64,000 nt of DNA. Source: a virus. Positions 29,501 to 33,768 of the stretch are shown here, one piece after another. Both the position numbers and the translations under genes were made by a program. Under the pieces are notes generated by a model. It had not been told where the DNA came from and did not search any database. It saw nothing but the letters and a program-made list of their open reading frames with translations. The stretch covers positions 1 through 64,000 of the IMG/VR virus record IMGVR_UViG_3300034061_000981. One strand, 5' to 3'. The stretch's first letter is position 1, and each line of letters starts with the position of its first letter.

Positions 29501-30729
29501 CTACTGCAAGTAATAACAGAATTGTAGTAGAAGATAATACAGGAATAGTACCCGGAACTCCAATCTATTTTACTGAGCAGGGTGCTGTAACTGGTACAAC
29601 TATATTAAGTAATATTGAAGCTAATACTGAATATTATGTATTAGACGCCAATCCAGAAACAAGCGTTACTGATTTAGTTGTTGGTTATACTTATAGTATT
29701 TTAGGATTAGGGACGACTACTAATACTGATTGGAATACTATTGCAGGTACAACGGGAGTAACATACATTGTGGGCGATACTTTTGTTGCAGCCGCAACCG
29801 GCACAGGCACCGGTACTACATTGTCATTGCAAGAATTTACTATTTCAGAACAAAGATATCCAGATGAATCAGAATTTGTTTTAACCAACGATACCGGTTC
29901 AGTATTAGTTACTCAATTCCAACAAGTTAACGTTGATAGATTGTGGGTAACAGTTAATGGTTACAGAGTTCCGTCAAGCTCATTGAGAATAAATGAGTTC
30001 AATAACTTAAGTATTTTAACAACAATCGCAACCGGTGATGAAGTCATTATTACTAGTATGATGCCAACTGCTACACCAAATGAAGAAGTTTATTTGTTGA
30101 ATGTATCAACTACAAATCAAGCGGCAGTATACAGAGCTAATACTCAAACTAGAACTTGGTTAGTACAACCTCTACGTAAAACAGATACTACGATTTATTT
30201 GAATGATGCATCACATGTCACATCTACTATTATTCAAAATGTAACTGCGCCGGCAGCAGTTGCTGGAAAAACTAGTATTGGATTAACTGCTAATAAGAAT
30301 GTAATATGTCATGTAACAATTTATAACAATACTACATCATCTATAGTAAATCCTTCAAATTATAGTTTATCTACATTTGAAACAGCCCCTGTTGTAGTAA
30401 TTACCGGTGGTGTATCAGATGAAGATTCACTGACAATTACAATTACTGAGGGTAACTTATTGTATATTAACGGCGAACAAATTGGTTTTGATGAATGCAA
30501 CCTAGAAACTAACACTGTAAGCGGATTAACTCGCGGTGCTAATGGAACAGGAGCCCAAGCAGACATTCCATTATATTCTGAAGTATTTGGTATTATTCCT
30601 GAAAATAGAATGACAGACGTTGTATATTCTAGTGTTTGGAATTCAAACATATATAATACAGTTGAGGGTGATCCACTACAAATTAGCCAAACTGTAGGTG
30701 CAAATTTCTTAAGAGTGGATACAAATTGA
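11503..30729 (+). CDS. Giant baseplate/fibre structural protein, 6408 residues, modular
   Basis: One uninterrupted frame covers 30% of the window. The N-terminus (FLPEIFKT, FLQATLDQLVAQPSTKRIEGYIG, then FNQYYWLPEGPD by residue 145) resembles the start of very large structural proteins of aquatic T4-like phages, in the genome position of T4 gp7. Residues about 150-2250 are non-repetitive. Residues about 2405-3105 hold seven FG-GAP-like blades. Residues about 3900-6110 are a mosaic of short repeat modules and include a second seven-bladed propeller at about 4986-5290. A short element (L/I..GE.I.. followed by SGLxRGAxGT) occurs at about 3780 and 6318. No signal peptide or catalytic motif was seen. 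Likely role: wedge arm or fibre reaching outward from the baseplate; exact equivalence to gp7 is unproven. The start follows a 28-base gap. Confidence 0.75.
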   Translation: MATRIRTLNFLPEIFKTTTNSQFLQATLDQLVAQPSTKRIEGYIGSTFGYGINAKNKYVIEPTKVRTDYQLDPGVVFLKENDTTANDFISYPGIIDALKLEGAITGDNSKLFTSQFYSWDSFTDLDKIINFNQYYWLPEGPDRVIISSDIIYNSVNFTVVDQANDYLISSDINPVGTPNPTLTLLRGGTYTFGVNQATQFWIQGEPGVTGYSLTQPNVQTRDVYGVTNNGATNGLVTFVVPEKNALDEYNFPLGPTCGVVSDLPFSQVNGAIVSDIGGIDGVTALDGLTVMFYNTGVVDEYGFVSKFYDQTLYDEDGGSSYAYPGTEENQLNFDGGYFTEVSAYLYNITILPGNVIQLTPASLIPTNQTIIPSFGVNYGNREFYRNVAGSIQLVPYNSAILDQLYYQDGSSPTKVGVIRLVDNNITNEINVLTQILGKKNYTAPNGVVFTNGLKVLFQGNVYPESYNNVEYYVEGVGTAIELIQVDSLISPGLFTEGVFIPWDTTPWDIGNYDSGLYIPVEQDYITIARNAINRNAWSRSNRWFHIDVINATATYNNDPTLVTAWATPDNKAKRPIIEFYPNLRLFDSGVLGKDPIDYIDTRTTDAFTLVAGQESYYPDVAGWSTYDATIAPANYPSPITDKTILSTEALTNKIVMNNTIGLYVNDTISVASVVGDDPLANPPIPGLVPIVPGTAGTIQKYYITEISGNKITVSTEIQGTPVVLATDTPVSPVTTTIYSYSSTITIASSDVSGLFEAGQYIIDSAGILPDITYIRNVNIVGSDTIITIGWDRINYSMIGTTVDPETGTTGVSVVTADTPLSNYALFDGARIVFAADENLSVRNKIYISRFSTITPNTTPVITLTEAPQGDVLPDEQTAVYRGYNNQGKDFYFDGIEWFAGQQKITVNQAPYFDIFDSNGISLGNGTVYVGTSFTGSKLFSYGLGVGADDPVLGFPLRYSSIDNVGDISFDVTLNSQTFNYVSGTEPITENVNTGYVYNYTDRVNYTRQLGWQTAVSPSVQYQIFESDWFATTSSNTFTCDVAPMSSSETTWPIVQVYINNNYLDPSNYTVTSTDTSTTVTIPTISAIDTVVQILILSNQVSSTAYYGIPINLSNNPFNEDVTTVNIGDIRGQYQSIFYNNPNTTGEIFGPNNYRDLGNMVPWGDRIIQNSASLALPGTFLRKQNLNLFNSLLYNSRQYITFKTLLVDTINNANYSTRLTPAQMLDGAMDQITSNKTDSQPFFWSDMLPSKSAYISNTYSFANSLDVSIYPLTKVYNFTTANYNGVLVYLIRNGVTTQLITGIDYTVSTTSPSLTVTKDLLPNDQIVINEYNQTYGSYVPNTPTKLGLYPATIPSVTLDTAYNEPTYFIVGHDGSFTKLYGNYDPETSTLDDYRDQVLLEYETRVYNNLKLSNVIPIELTDILPGFFRTTDYTYDEFLQIYSESFLNWVGENRINYKRQLYNTANPFTYNYDNNSSKIANTLIQQGYFRGLYLYYYDTSTPDTTPWQMIGYANEPTWWTSRYGAAPYTSDNLVLWGDMAAGIDWNNGNPVVIPKYVRDGLLSVIPVDSNGDLLPPTISILGNYNARTFNRDWKVGDVGPAEFSYRRSSTWVFDLMRILALTRPAAFYNLAVDIDNYKYNAEFNQFLVNDRSHLNVKNIPIYGTGTPATSYINWIVDYEKQAGVDATSNITTLLDNLDVRLIYRIAGYSDKDLLQFYVEKSSANSNNSSLLIPDASYQVLLYDNQPFDKIVYSGVVIQITENGYKVFGNSQTNAYFTTLVPKNNGITESITVENLTVKLATEFYNRTVLVPYGTEFYSAQEVAQFLNCYGKYLESQGVVFEQIENAIPVNWPQMVAEYMYWSQMGWEVGSITTINPAATLLSIDRDSYIVQPLTLRQQNFVLNQNLYPIQSTDLSIVREGTAFTVQPLNQGDAISYGQFNISNFEHGIVFSNVTLFNDIIYNLITGLRQNRIFVRGAKTAEWNGTVDAYGFILNQDNIQQWNSEFKYTKGAIVLYKNRYWSALGIVQAKQLFDERDWKEIPYGEIQKGLLPNSQTRSYESSLYYSSDNANLEKDADLLSFSLIGYRPRDYLAIANLTDITQVNVYKNLIKEKGTLNAASAFKGATLPQGGIDYDIYENWAIKSSEYGGVLNNNFIEVRLQEPVLTGNPSIVGLTNGVYTEGVQQEIPLYSIFNYGRPIDSPDILPTISSTEPSNLLPTAGYVNYNDVKMSSYFYSGLSNARDASGVRVPINKFYIRDYVWLANYLADWQVYTPVSLGSIINAKNNLNGTVTITFSQAHNLIKYQLFAILNFNTQINNYYVVAGVVDPFRVIINLSLSPNITNLTGQGVGFRMQNQRVATAPEIADLPSLIDNEFNKLKVWVDTNNDGSWAVFRKSLNYQYDKEILKDNSQSFGSAVAYTPSMGYLIGDAEAGEVYRYSYDIKTDSYIIDQTISEGPSFGSTITYVDDIFVVSEPTGTPKVYIYELVTTTLVNDILPYQTISSPESYITNWGSATALSGDKNWLYISDTVNNSVHVYQKSTLTDLYEASHIIVTPNTVNVGNLMAGSEYVIQTVGTTDFTALGALSNSVGVIFTCNSSSQTGTGVVTVAGDKFGYSIATDYYGDTVVIGTPYQNYDVNTENYGYVYAFARTVQNFEVQSTSQSYVPQSFPLSWTPTSATINATAISSNVITVSDLTGLGISAGATGTAIIFTGTVFGGISLNQVYYVKSIVDSTHITISLTRDGTTISLTNSSGSMTAVPQTSPLYVSVNGTLIEDNTYAVISSTLYVYSGQTPTLNAGDIVNVSGSNFVLNQILTNEETPRVGVEFGTSVDTNNFANEILVGAPFELNDKNQEGAVHRYTNGGEKYGIIIGTQNCNITTPRTILLNGYSVTLPVGNATLASNAINQAIITNITSTAIDGKLIIQLVDIAIGVPSNKLSLTVLDSATLAEMGITVYTQTQKILCPRTTGPTQFGTVIKFNEQGSFVASAPIGARYTATTFDFTDDELDNDTVFDNNATQWIDTFTNAGAVYMFDYLSAYNESLNNPGKFVYAQSTNAQNLDYGAQPMYGQAIDFNNNRVIVGTPNFNPVLNAENTNGQVISYISASSEPDWSVYRSSAPIVDINSIGPIQLFSASTNNTLENLDYFDPLQGKLLGAVQENIDVISNSDPAAYNSPGNTQRGLVWGASQVGQLWFNTSNTRFVNYHQNDVIYNSQYWGRVFTGSDVAVYSWIVSDVPPTQYAGPGTPFNINTFAVHAVLNTEGTVVPVYYYWVRNTNIVFDQRGKTLADSTIQSYIAQPQNAGISYFAPLQSDIFGLYNSGAYINANDTILHIGYATGSNDDVSYNQFSLIRAGYPDDFLDGLPGSGAAYQSNNGSGITQPIGLYNRMLDSLSGVDTTGAVVPNPFLPKAVQSGVLARPRQSFFYNRYGALKNYLQYANAVLAQFPIMETRNSQFLYTVGDINPSTINNPDWSGPPLLFFDTPKYWNLINWWAPGYNDNTRATLQVAIYADLATLNADVGTIVTVATNGAGNSETYIYEANGTWTRIGLTNGTIEFSNYLWDYSAARLGWGDNFFDTTPYDTYPSEETRYIIRALNEEIYTNELLVYRNKSLILLFEYIQSETIESQNYLPWLNKTSFIDVSHTIRELRPIEVFQSDYQDFLSGYLNEVKPYHVVIKEFLFKYTGTDVFEGDITDFDLPSQWSSSTQTFITPQLVYENSNNVNEFLPTNPIWQNPSYSQWYQNYGLSIVGQNAYPISILESYVSLNSSSLYVTNANGFPVAGTILIGTELITYNSIDLATNRLSGLFRGAMGTEIQVHIPGEQIIIDLPAVLVLNSGRAYINPPLITANIDTTIYPAPRVPAQLEAIMSLDKVIGVNVINPGSGYAVLPTIDIQPAIVVNVPSTSINLINSTIELTSAVLQTGDLIVYNIGSSSTQIGGLSIGQRYYVKLLEATPSPIIALYSTYIDAVNDHNRIVLVSTGTGTQTFSVGAYASCVTSATPVRENNITLRFDRTSYTSKVVDWEPAGFYGSFYAGDYSNDQIFSSSSIKLYSTDPPIGGILAGETYGITASAQGGVFQILDVENDQVLTWSSRTRNTIQTYGPSSLYPNTIRINPSTGGAEVAGEIGSTIGFYVGMPVKFVGAVPVGSSIVSSSPTTDVIYYVKSLVKLPNPDNPSELQDTGFTISDSVNEDGVPAGVKNLLVSANVPTAGLTLYVGQLTNTAVMTINYNSLRNASATSATNNTVTVDLTVTGQDGTTEFFTGLPIFFVGTEFGGIIENRKYYVNAVIDSTSFTMTETTDPTIIYCTATTGTAGNLILCPTTIDLSVNDPVIFNGMGINGNAVSNFGGIESGTTYYIKDINNGSFTLSESINGSIFVLTDPPITASNFTIAPMLLQTEVVQLTNATGSMQLNIDNGLSPGQITGQQFTLYGQAGPFIDVSGTASNLIDRILTSTRASTLNRVTLATVGGGTTSIYANMLFNVSANIGGLTTTGGPYTVTGLGTTAVNISATNPTGNWLTVTPVTEYLDTTAALYEGMPIYFTNQSLGGVSLNTVYYVHTIGTGGDAGKIKISEDVSLTTVFTIISSQTGAMIGTGEQYITTSTALTNGVSVGDSTSLTQSVGTPAEFDVGAILGGYTASIVQVLATSIEIGKTYTIVTLGTTNWNTIAGTSLVTYEVGDVITAVALGTGTGSASLNGKGYALNNVITILGTNLGGTSPTNDLSLTVAAINSYGGVTSTITSGTPAGLENKYYLKVINQDQVEVYSDPNLTVPVSGQNFPYVGATTTTATESDGTTEIITVDSSTYFAVNDPVVFTGNVFGGANLVAGQTYYIISKPTSTTVTISNSIGGSAVNLTTSTGIMTMAKSGDYAVLPQPFYFDPSIVRYRNNVYQCIISNNDSEFIIGKWELLSSGSRKLNALDRIVGYYKPNKTDTEAWNQYINMPGDDLTQLVSGITYPNSTYLGNAFPPAEEYTLDTILVDQPFYPTGIDLKAITYGDKYIAGSDTPNTSVINTSIDSVDWTVKQLTNTPIDVTDIIYTGSKYIITTTNNATPVLISDNGVEWDSTITYVPISNVAPLLMNGVGYTNGTYIAVGNNIISSTDLSTWREVFKFPNDGLTNTFNDVAYVNTGGFNGFVAVGLGQRYVTGQATNTAIIYFSVPNYTNWIDSQFDGTLYGLNAIASNGQTIVAVGNNGIIYTSFNARVWNQQTSSVVNNLNSIIWDNYNNLFVVVGDNGTIITAPIDGSIWTASTSGTTEDLTSVVYNNVDGEYVAVGFNNTVVRTNDAESAWTNSANFETLPTVYTVQGDAFTAGYGPEEMVPGVVTDTLTMITATRPGTNWDETIYQHVGYSVVTREITPTSDTQTEYSFANTVDTPAQLSVFVINRNTGLSTSIYDGIDYTVDWVNKLVTLDTPITYVPAGVSDKLRIDVYETGNGDQLVKANTETDPIRDNVVTGFQEIYVNANYTAGIYQGSGVIRPTTEPQEVTAIATSEITDAITCVSVEDFVLNGVITFSGAVFGNIIEDQVYYVKTISYVSNRITISEVYNTSTGTAGATFSLSTATGSMKAIIQVGTGTVWTPPIVYHNGVKLVLGHTATVTRTRSSTNTVTTNTTGDLVPNQKIKFSNTIFGGIVPLQTYYIKQIIDGNEFTISETEGGPVFALTTATGGAMFVSADYAIGIAENGISASLLLANEYDISVDYLTYTLFGETVPLQYGYTIPETQLITADGTVGPFSLANYVSGNNPLNAIVEVNGLRVDPSTYTIDPIANEIEFNLGDEPANSDTIAVTSYNLTDRQYFNTQVVDTTGVTVSAISNINNAITETSTVIICSGTNSANNSIVCNTTANLVDGQEIIFKSNVPNSDYEGSGIDTTGKVYYILDADVSGTEFTISETPNGTVVAVATVTANMVGYVGGNLAIRVTTANSNNLVDNDFIRIDGVLGSIQLNNNTYYAKVISATEFYLYSEPYNPALGTVNYPVTFASTYVSGGYVWLDQTFIITDTITIATTASNNRIVVEDNTGIVPGTPIYFTEQGAVTGTTILSNIEANTEYYVLDANPETSVTDLVVGYTYSILGLGTTTNTDWNTIAGTTGVTYIVGDTFVAAATGTGTGTTLSLQEFTISEQRYPDESEFVLTNDTGSVLVTQFQQVNVDRLWVTVNGYRVPSSSLRINEFNNLSILTTIATGDEVIITSMMPTATPNEEVYLLNVSTTNQAAVYRANTQTRTWLVQPLRKTDTTIYLNDASHVTSTIIQNVTAPAAVAGKTSIGLTANKNVICHVTIYNNTTSSIVNPSNYSLSTFETAPVVVITGGVSDEDSLTITITEGNLLYINGEQIGFDECNLETNTVSGLTRGANGTGAQADIPLYSEVFGIIPENRMTDVVYSSVWNSNIYNTVEGDPLQISQTVGANFLRVDTN
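18718..20805 (+). other. Interrupted seven-bladed FG-GAP-like propeller in the giant protein
   Basis: Seven segments start with an (F/Y/W)G motif and end in V.VG.P-like and YxY strands. They begin near bases 18730 (SFGSAVAYT), 18865 (SFGSTITYV), 19021 (NWGSATAL), 19324 (KFGYSIATDYYGDTVVIG), 19971 (EFGTSVDTN), 20407 (QFGTVIKF) and 20692 (MYGQAIDFNNNRVIVGTP). This matches integrin-alpha-type FG-GAP repeats, which form seven-bladed propellers. Blades 3/4, 4/5 and 5/6 are separated by inserted modules of other types. Confidence 0.6.
19171..19318 (+). repeat. Module B copy 1 (GTT-rich) within the FG-GAP propeller
   Basis: Encodes GSEYVIQTVGTTDFTALGA and a Gly/Thr-rich end (TGTGVV). It is the most divergent of three copies of one module in the giant protein and lies between the third and fourth FG-GAP blades. 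Confidence 0.65.
25432..25572 (+). repeat. Module B copy 2
   Basis: Encodes IEIGKTYTIVTLGTTNWNTI, then AGTSLVTYEVGDVITAVALG and TGTGSA. It closely resembles copy 3 and is set within a different surrounding repeat (ASIVQVLATS before, LNGKGYALNN after). Confidence 0.75.
26458..27378 (+). other. Second probable seven-bladed propeller in the giant protein
   Basis: Residues about 4986-5290 contain seven segments of about 40 residues. Each has a hydrophobic strand, a YIAVG-like strand, an ISSTD-like turn and a W near the end. Examples are LKAITYGDKYIAG, MNGVGYTNGTYIAVGNNI, LNAIASNGQTIVAVGNNGII, LNSIIWDNYNNLFVVVGDNG and LTSVVYNNVDGEYVAVGFNN. The pattern resembles YCF48/BNR-type propellers. No Asp-box catalytic function is implied. 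Confidence 0.6.
29671..29829 (+). repeat. Module B copy 3, nested inside a module A copy
   Basis: Encodes LVVGYTYSILGLGTT, then DWNTIAGTTGVTYIVGDTFV and GTGTGTT. It sits between the YYVLDAN half and the EFTIS half of the last module A copy. In the preceding module A copy these halves are joined directly (YYILDADVSGTEFTIS). Confidence 0.75.
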
Positions 30730-30731
30730 AA

Positions 30732-30739
30732 GATAAATA
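30732..30739 (+). promoter_or_regulatory. Candidate T4-like late promoter
   Basis: GATAAATA lies two bases after the stop of the giant gene and six bases before the ATG at 30746. It is the same 8-mer as at 8077 and 31519. The short distance would leave almost no leader for the 50-residue gene, so it may mainly serve the gene at 30898. Confidence 0.5.
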
Positions 30740-30745
30740 AGTATT

Positions 30746-30898
30746 ATGAACGAACAAGTACAAGAATCTAATAAATCAAATCCTGAACGTCCAGGGCCAA
30801 AACCCAATGAACATGGGGGATTTTACTTTTCTTCCAATGTAAAAATAACAGATCCAAACACTAAAGAAGTGTTGGTCCAAATGCGAGGCGATAACTAA
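30746..30898 (+). CDS. Small conserved-looking phage protein, 50 residues
   Basis: The frame starting ATGAACGAACAAG encodes 50 residues. It has a polar N-terminus (NPERPGPKPNEHGGF) and an ordered-looking end (FYFSSNVKITDPNTKEVLVQ). It fills the gap between the giant gene and the next structural gene exactly, and its stop overlaps the next start as TAATG, which supports real coding. Function unknown; by location it may be a minor virion or assembly protein. Confidence 0.65.
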   Translation: MNEQVQESNKSNPERPGPKPNEHGGFYFSSNVKITDPNTKEVLVQMRGDN

Positions 30899-31518
30899 TG
30901 TCAGTAATTAACTTATCATATAAAATAGAGGGATTTTTGAAAATTTACGATCCTAACAACGGTGAGGTCTTTGTAGATAAGAAAAATGCTATCAATTACG
31001 AGAATATGTCGGAAGCTATTGCTGACACATTAAGTAGTCGTGGTTACGGGGAAATTTATCAAATGGCTTTCGGTAATGGGGGTGCAAGTGTTTCCGAAAC
31101 CGGAGTTATCACATATTTGCCCCCAAATACCGTTGGTCAAAATGCGGCATTATACAATCAAACCTACGCTAAAATTGTTGACGATACTAGCGTTTTTAAC
31201 TTAGATCCTACACGTAATAAAATGACTGTAAGTCACACTACAGGTAAGGTTTATACAGACATTTTAGTACAATGTTTATTGGATTACGGTGAACCAGCTG
31301 GCCAAGCGGCGTTTGATAACAGCACACAAACTGATTCTGCTTTTATTTTTGACGAATTAGGTTTGCTTGCTAACTATGGAACGGACACTACAGGACAAGT
31401 AATTACTAGACTATTAACGCATGTGATTTTTCACCCTGTACAAAAGAGTTTAAACAGACAAATTCAAATAGATTACACTGTCAGAATTCAGAGTTTGACT
31501 AATTTAGTAACAATATAA
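30898..31518 (+). CDS. Virion structural protein, unassigned
   Basis: The product has 206 residues. It opens with IEGFLKIYDPNNGEVFVDKKN and ends with a strand-rich IQIDYTVRIQSLTNLVTI. The middle has LPPNTVGQNAALYNQTYAKIV. No signal peptide, membrane segment or catalytic motif is visible. It overlaps the preceding small gene by one base and is followed by a late-promoter motif and a tail fibre gene. A baseplate-to-fibre connector is plausible from position (T4 gp8-gp10 lie at this point), but no T4 equivalent could be recognised. Confidence 0.6.
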   Translation: MSVINLSYKIEGFLKIYDPNNGEVFVDKKNAINYENMSEAIADTLSSRGYGEIYQMAFGNGGASVSETGVITYLPPNTVGQNAALYNQTYAKIVDDTSVFNLDPTRNKMTVSHTTGKVYTDILVQCLLDYGEPAGQAAFDNSTQTDSAFIFDELGLLANYGTDTTGQVITRLLTHVIFHPVQKSLNRQIQIDYTVRIQSLTNLVTI

Positions 31519-31526
31519 GATAAATA
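31519..31526 (+). promoter_or_regulatory. Candidate T4-like late promoter before the tail fibre gene
   Basis: GATAAATA directly follows the upstream stop codon and is 21 bases before the ATG at 31548. A ribosome site, CGGAG (31533-31537), lies between. Same 8-mer as at 8077 and 30732. Confidence 0.6.
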
Positions 31527-31547
31527 GAATATCGGAGTAATTTCAAA

Positions 31548-32783
31548 ATGGCATATACAATTGTAAAAAGTAATGGTCAAGTCCTGACAACCATTCCTGA
31601 CGGTACTATAAACACCTCTAGTACCTCATTGGCACTCCCTGGTAGAAACTATGCTGGTTATGGTCAATATGTTGACACAAACTTTGTTTGGTTAGCTCAG
31701 AATTTTGCAAATACTAGCCCTCCTCCTAACCCATTACAAGGTCAGTTGTGGTATAACACAAATGCTAACACATTGTATGTTTGCCCGGCTGACGGAACAG
31801 CTAACGCAAATGCATGGTTAGCATTAACAACGACATCTAGTGGTGGAACAACAACGTTTGGAACAGTAACAGTAACTGGAAATATCGCTTCAAATAACAT
31901 GACTGTTACCAATGGTATTACAGCAGACACAATTACAGTACGTTTAGCAACAGTAACAGCTAATGCATCAATTGCAAACGCAAACGTTACTACTGCTAAT
32001 ATAGGAACACTAGAAACTCAAGTTATTACAACCGGAGCCGCAAATGCAGCCGGCACATTAACAGGTACGTGGACTGCAAATGGTGGATTAGCAGGTAATA
32101 CAATGATTGTTACTGGTGGAAACATTTATGCGGCAACTGGTATTAAAGTTAATCCACTTAACTTATATGATTTAACAGGTAATGTAATTACGTTTACTGG
32201 CACTTATACCAATGGTAACGTATTTGATTATCTAACTGGTTCTAATTCTATAACTAGTTTCAATGGAACATTAGGCAGTATAGCAAGACCTATATCAAGT
32301 ATTACAACAGCAAATATTACAACTGGTGGTAATACAACCGGAGGTCAAATAACTGGCAATTGGCAATTAACATCCGGGTCAAGATTACAAGCAACATACG
32401 CTGACTTAGCAGAACGTTTTGAAGCAGATGCATATTACGATGCTGGTACTGTTGTTGAATTGGGTGGTATAAAAGAAATTACATCAGTTCAATATGAATT
32501 ATCAGAAGATGTATTTGGTGTAGTTTCTGATACTGCGGCCTATTTAATGAACTCTGGTGCAGGATCAGATGAAACTCATCCACCAATCGCAGTTTCTGGT
32601 CGTGTTCAAGTTAAAGTTACTGGTATAGTTAAAAAAGGTCAACGTTTAGTAAGTGCAGGCAATGGTATTGCACGTGCGGCATTACCAAGTGAAGCGACTG
32701 CATTTAATACAATCGGTCGTTCATTGGTTGATAAATTAGATGAAAAAGTTGGTACTGTACTAGCGATGGTAACAATAAAATAA
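31548..32783 (+). CDS. Tail fibre protein
   Basis: The protein has 411 residues with typical fibre organisation. Residues 1-90 are an N-terminal attachment-like domain containing NYAGYGQYVDTNFVWLAQNF and NPLQGQLWYNTNANTLYV, which is common at the start of phage fibres. Residues about 100-270 are a Thr/Asn/Ala-rich shaft with short beta repeats (VTVTGNIASNNMTVTNGITA). Residues about 285-411 form a C-terminal domain starting with YADLAERFEADAYYDAGTVV and continuing VFGVVSDTAAYLMNSGAG and HPPIAVSGRVQVKVTG. That end domain is frequent in phage and bacterial fibres and resembles self-cleaving or trimerising tip domains; cleavage cannot be shown here. It probably contributes to host recognition. 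Confidence 0.8.
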   Translation: MAYTIVKSNGQVLTTIPDGTINTSSTSLALPGRNYAGYGQYVDTNFVWLAQNFANTSPPPNPLQGQLWYNTNANTLYVCPADGTANANAWLALTTTSSGGTTTFGTVTVTGNIASNNMTVTNGITADTITVRLATVTANASIANANVTTANIGTLETQVITTGAANAAGTLTGTWTANGGLAGNTMIVTGGNIYAATGIKVNPLNLYDLTGNVITFTGTYTNGNVFDYLTGSNSITSFNGTLGSIARPISSITTANITTGGNTTGGQITGNWQLTSGSRLQATYADLAERFEADAYYDAGTVVELGGIKEITSVQYELSEDVFGVVSDTAAYLMNSGAGSDETHPPIAVSGRVQVKVTGIVKKGQRLVSAGNGIARAALPSEATAFNTIGRSLVDKLDEKVGTVLAMVTIK

Positions 32784-32793
32784 GGAATAAAGA

Positions 32794-33747
32794 ATGTCAT
32801 ACGCACAATTTGATTTAATTCAAGCAACCGACTATAATACATTAGTGGGAACAAACCCCAATACAACGTCAGGTACACTTAATACAGTTTGGTCTACTGG
32901 TGGAACAACTGCCGGTTATGGTCAAACAGCACTTGCTACTGTAGCAGTAGCGCAAATTGTGGGAGCCAACGAATGGGCAAACTTAGTTAATAGAACTTCT
33001 AATTCAGCAACACATCAAGGCACTTCTATCACTAGTGTTACTGCTCCTGTTGCAGGAAATGTTGTAACATTTGTATCTGCTATACCCACAAACTTAACAA
33101 CAATTTATAACAGTCGTCTAAATGCCGCAACACAAGGAGCAACAACTGCAAATACAGCAACATTTGGTAGTACATGGTCAGCCGCATTGACATTTACTCA
33201 TACTGTTACATTTGCTAACGGTGATGCCGCACGATATTTCTTTAATTCAGGCGGACAATTAAAACTAACATGTTCTAATCCTAACAGCACAGCAGGTATT
33301 AACTTATTGTTTAATAACTTATGTTCTAATGTTGGTACAATTGTTCAAAGTGCACCTACTTCTGGTGCAGTAACTATTTCTGGTGTAAGCTATAATGGTA
33401 TTACTAAAATTGGTGGTGGTGGCAATGCTCCTACTATTAGTGCAGGTTCTGGTTATTATGCTATGACTACATCTAACGCTACCGTATTCACACAAACTGC
33501 CTCAACGGGTCCATCTGGTTATTTAGGTACGTTCATTCGTGTAATTGCTAGATCAAACGGTACTCAAGGTTCAAACGGTGATTCTGGTTCTGTTATTACA
33601 CTGCATACGATTTGGGATGAGGTTCCAGATGGTTTAGTAGTTGGTACTGGTTCTGCCGTAACTGTTACAGCCCAAGCTCCAGAAACAACGAATTTGGCTA
33701 ACACTTGGGGAACAATTACTATAGCCGGTTCAGTATCAGGCTCATAA
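32794..33747 (+). CDS. Fibre-like structural protein, tandem paralogue 1
   Basis: The product has 317 residues and is rich in Thr, Asn, Ser and Gly. It starts YAQFDLIQATDYNTLVGTNP and holds the segments SRLNAATQGATTANTATF, FANGDAARYFFNSGGQLKL and FTQTASTGPSGYLGTF. It aligns along its full length with the next gene's product, with a majority of positions identical by eye. The ribosome site is AAGGA, just after the fibre stop. Its position after the tail fibre suggests a fibre tip, adhesin or another exposed virion protein. No catalytic motif was seen. Confidence 0.65.
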   Translation: MSYAQFDLIQATDYNTLVGTNPNTTSGTLNTVWSTGGTTAGYGQTALATVAVAQIVGANEWANLVNRTSNSATHQGTSITSVTAPVAGNVVTFVSAIPTNLTTIYNSRLNAATQGATTANTATFGSTWSAALTFTHTVTFANGDAARYFFNSGGQLKLTCSNPNSTAGINLLFNNLCSNVGTIVQSAPTSGAVTISGVSYNGITKIGGGGNAPTISAGSGYYAMTTSNATVFTQTASTGPSGYLGTFIRVIARSNGTQGSNGDSGSVITLHTIWDEVPDGLVVGTGSAVTVTAQAPETTNLANTWGTITIAGSVSGS

Positions 33748-33768
33748 TTCTAACTAGTACATACTATA

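Larger units (their letters stand above)
19560..29680 (+). repeat. Module A: dispersed YYV/YYI repeat family in the giant protein
   Basis: About ten degenerate copies of a roughly 50-65-residue unit share the pattern (I/V)xF.G..FGGI....xYY(V/I)..I......(F/I)TIS followed by a hydrophobic strand. Approximate starts are 19560, 23250, 23875, 24265, 24460, 25090, 25912, 28008, 28333, 29027 and 29550. Good examples are FVGTEFGGIIENRKYYV and FSNTIFGGIVPLQTYYIKQ. Known from large phage structural proteins; fold not established here. Confidence 0.7.
14656..30070 (+). repeat. Module C: dispersed VNG...GD repeat in the giant protein
   Basis: About six copies of a 40-55-residue unit of the form V.V.(V/I)N(G)....Y.......L......GD.V.I occur near bases 14656 (VYINNNYLDPSNYTV), 15352, 19790 (LYVSVNGTLIEDNTY), 27622, 28720 (AIVEVNGLRVDPSTYTI) and 29941 (LWVTVNGYRVPSSSLRI). 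The copies are divergent, so the boundaries are approximate. Confidence 0.55.
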
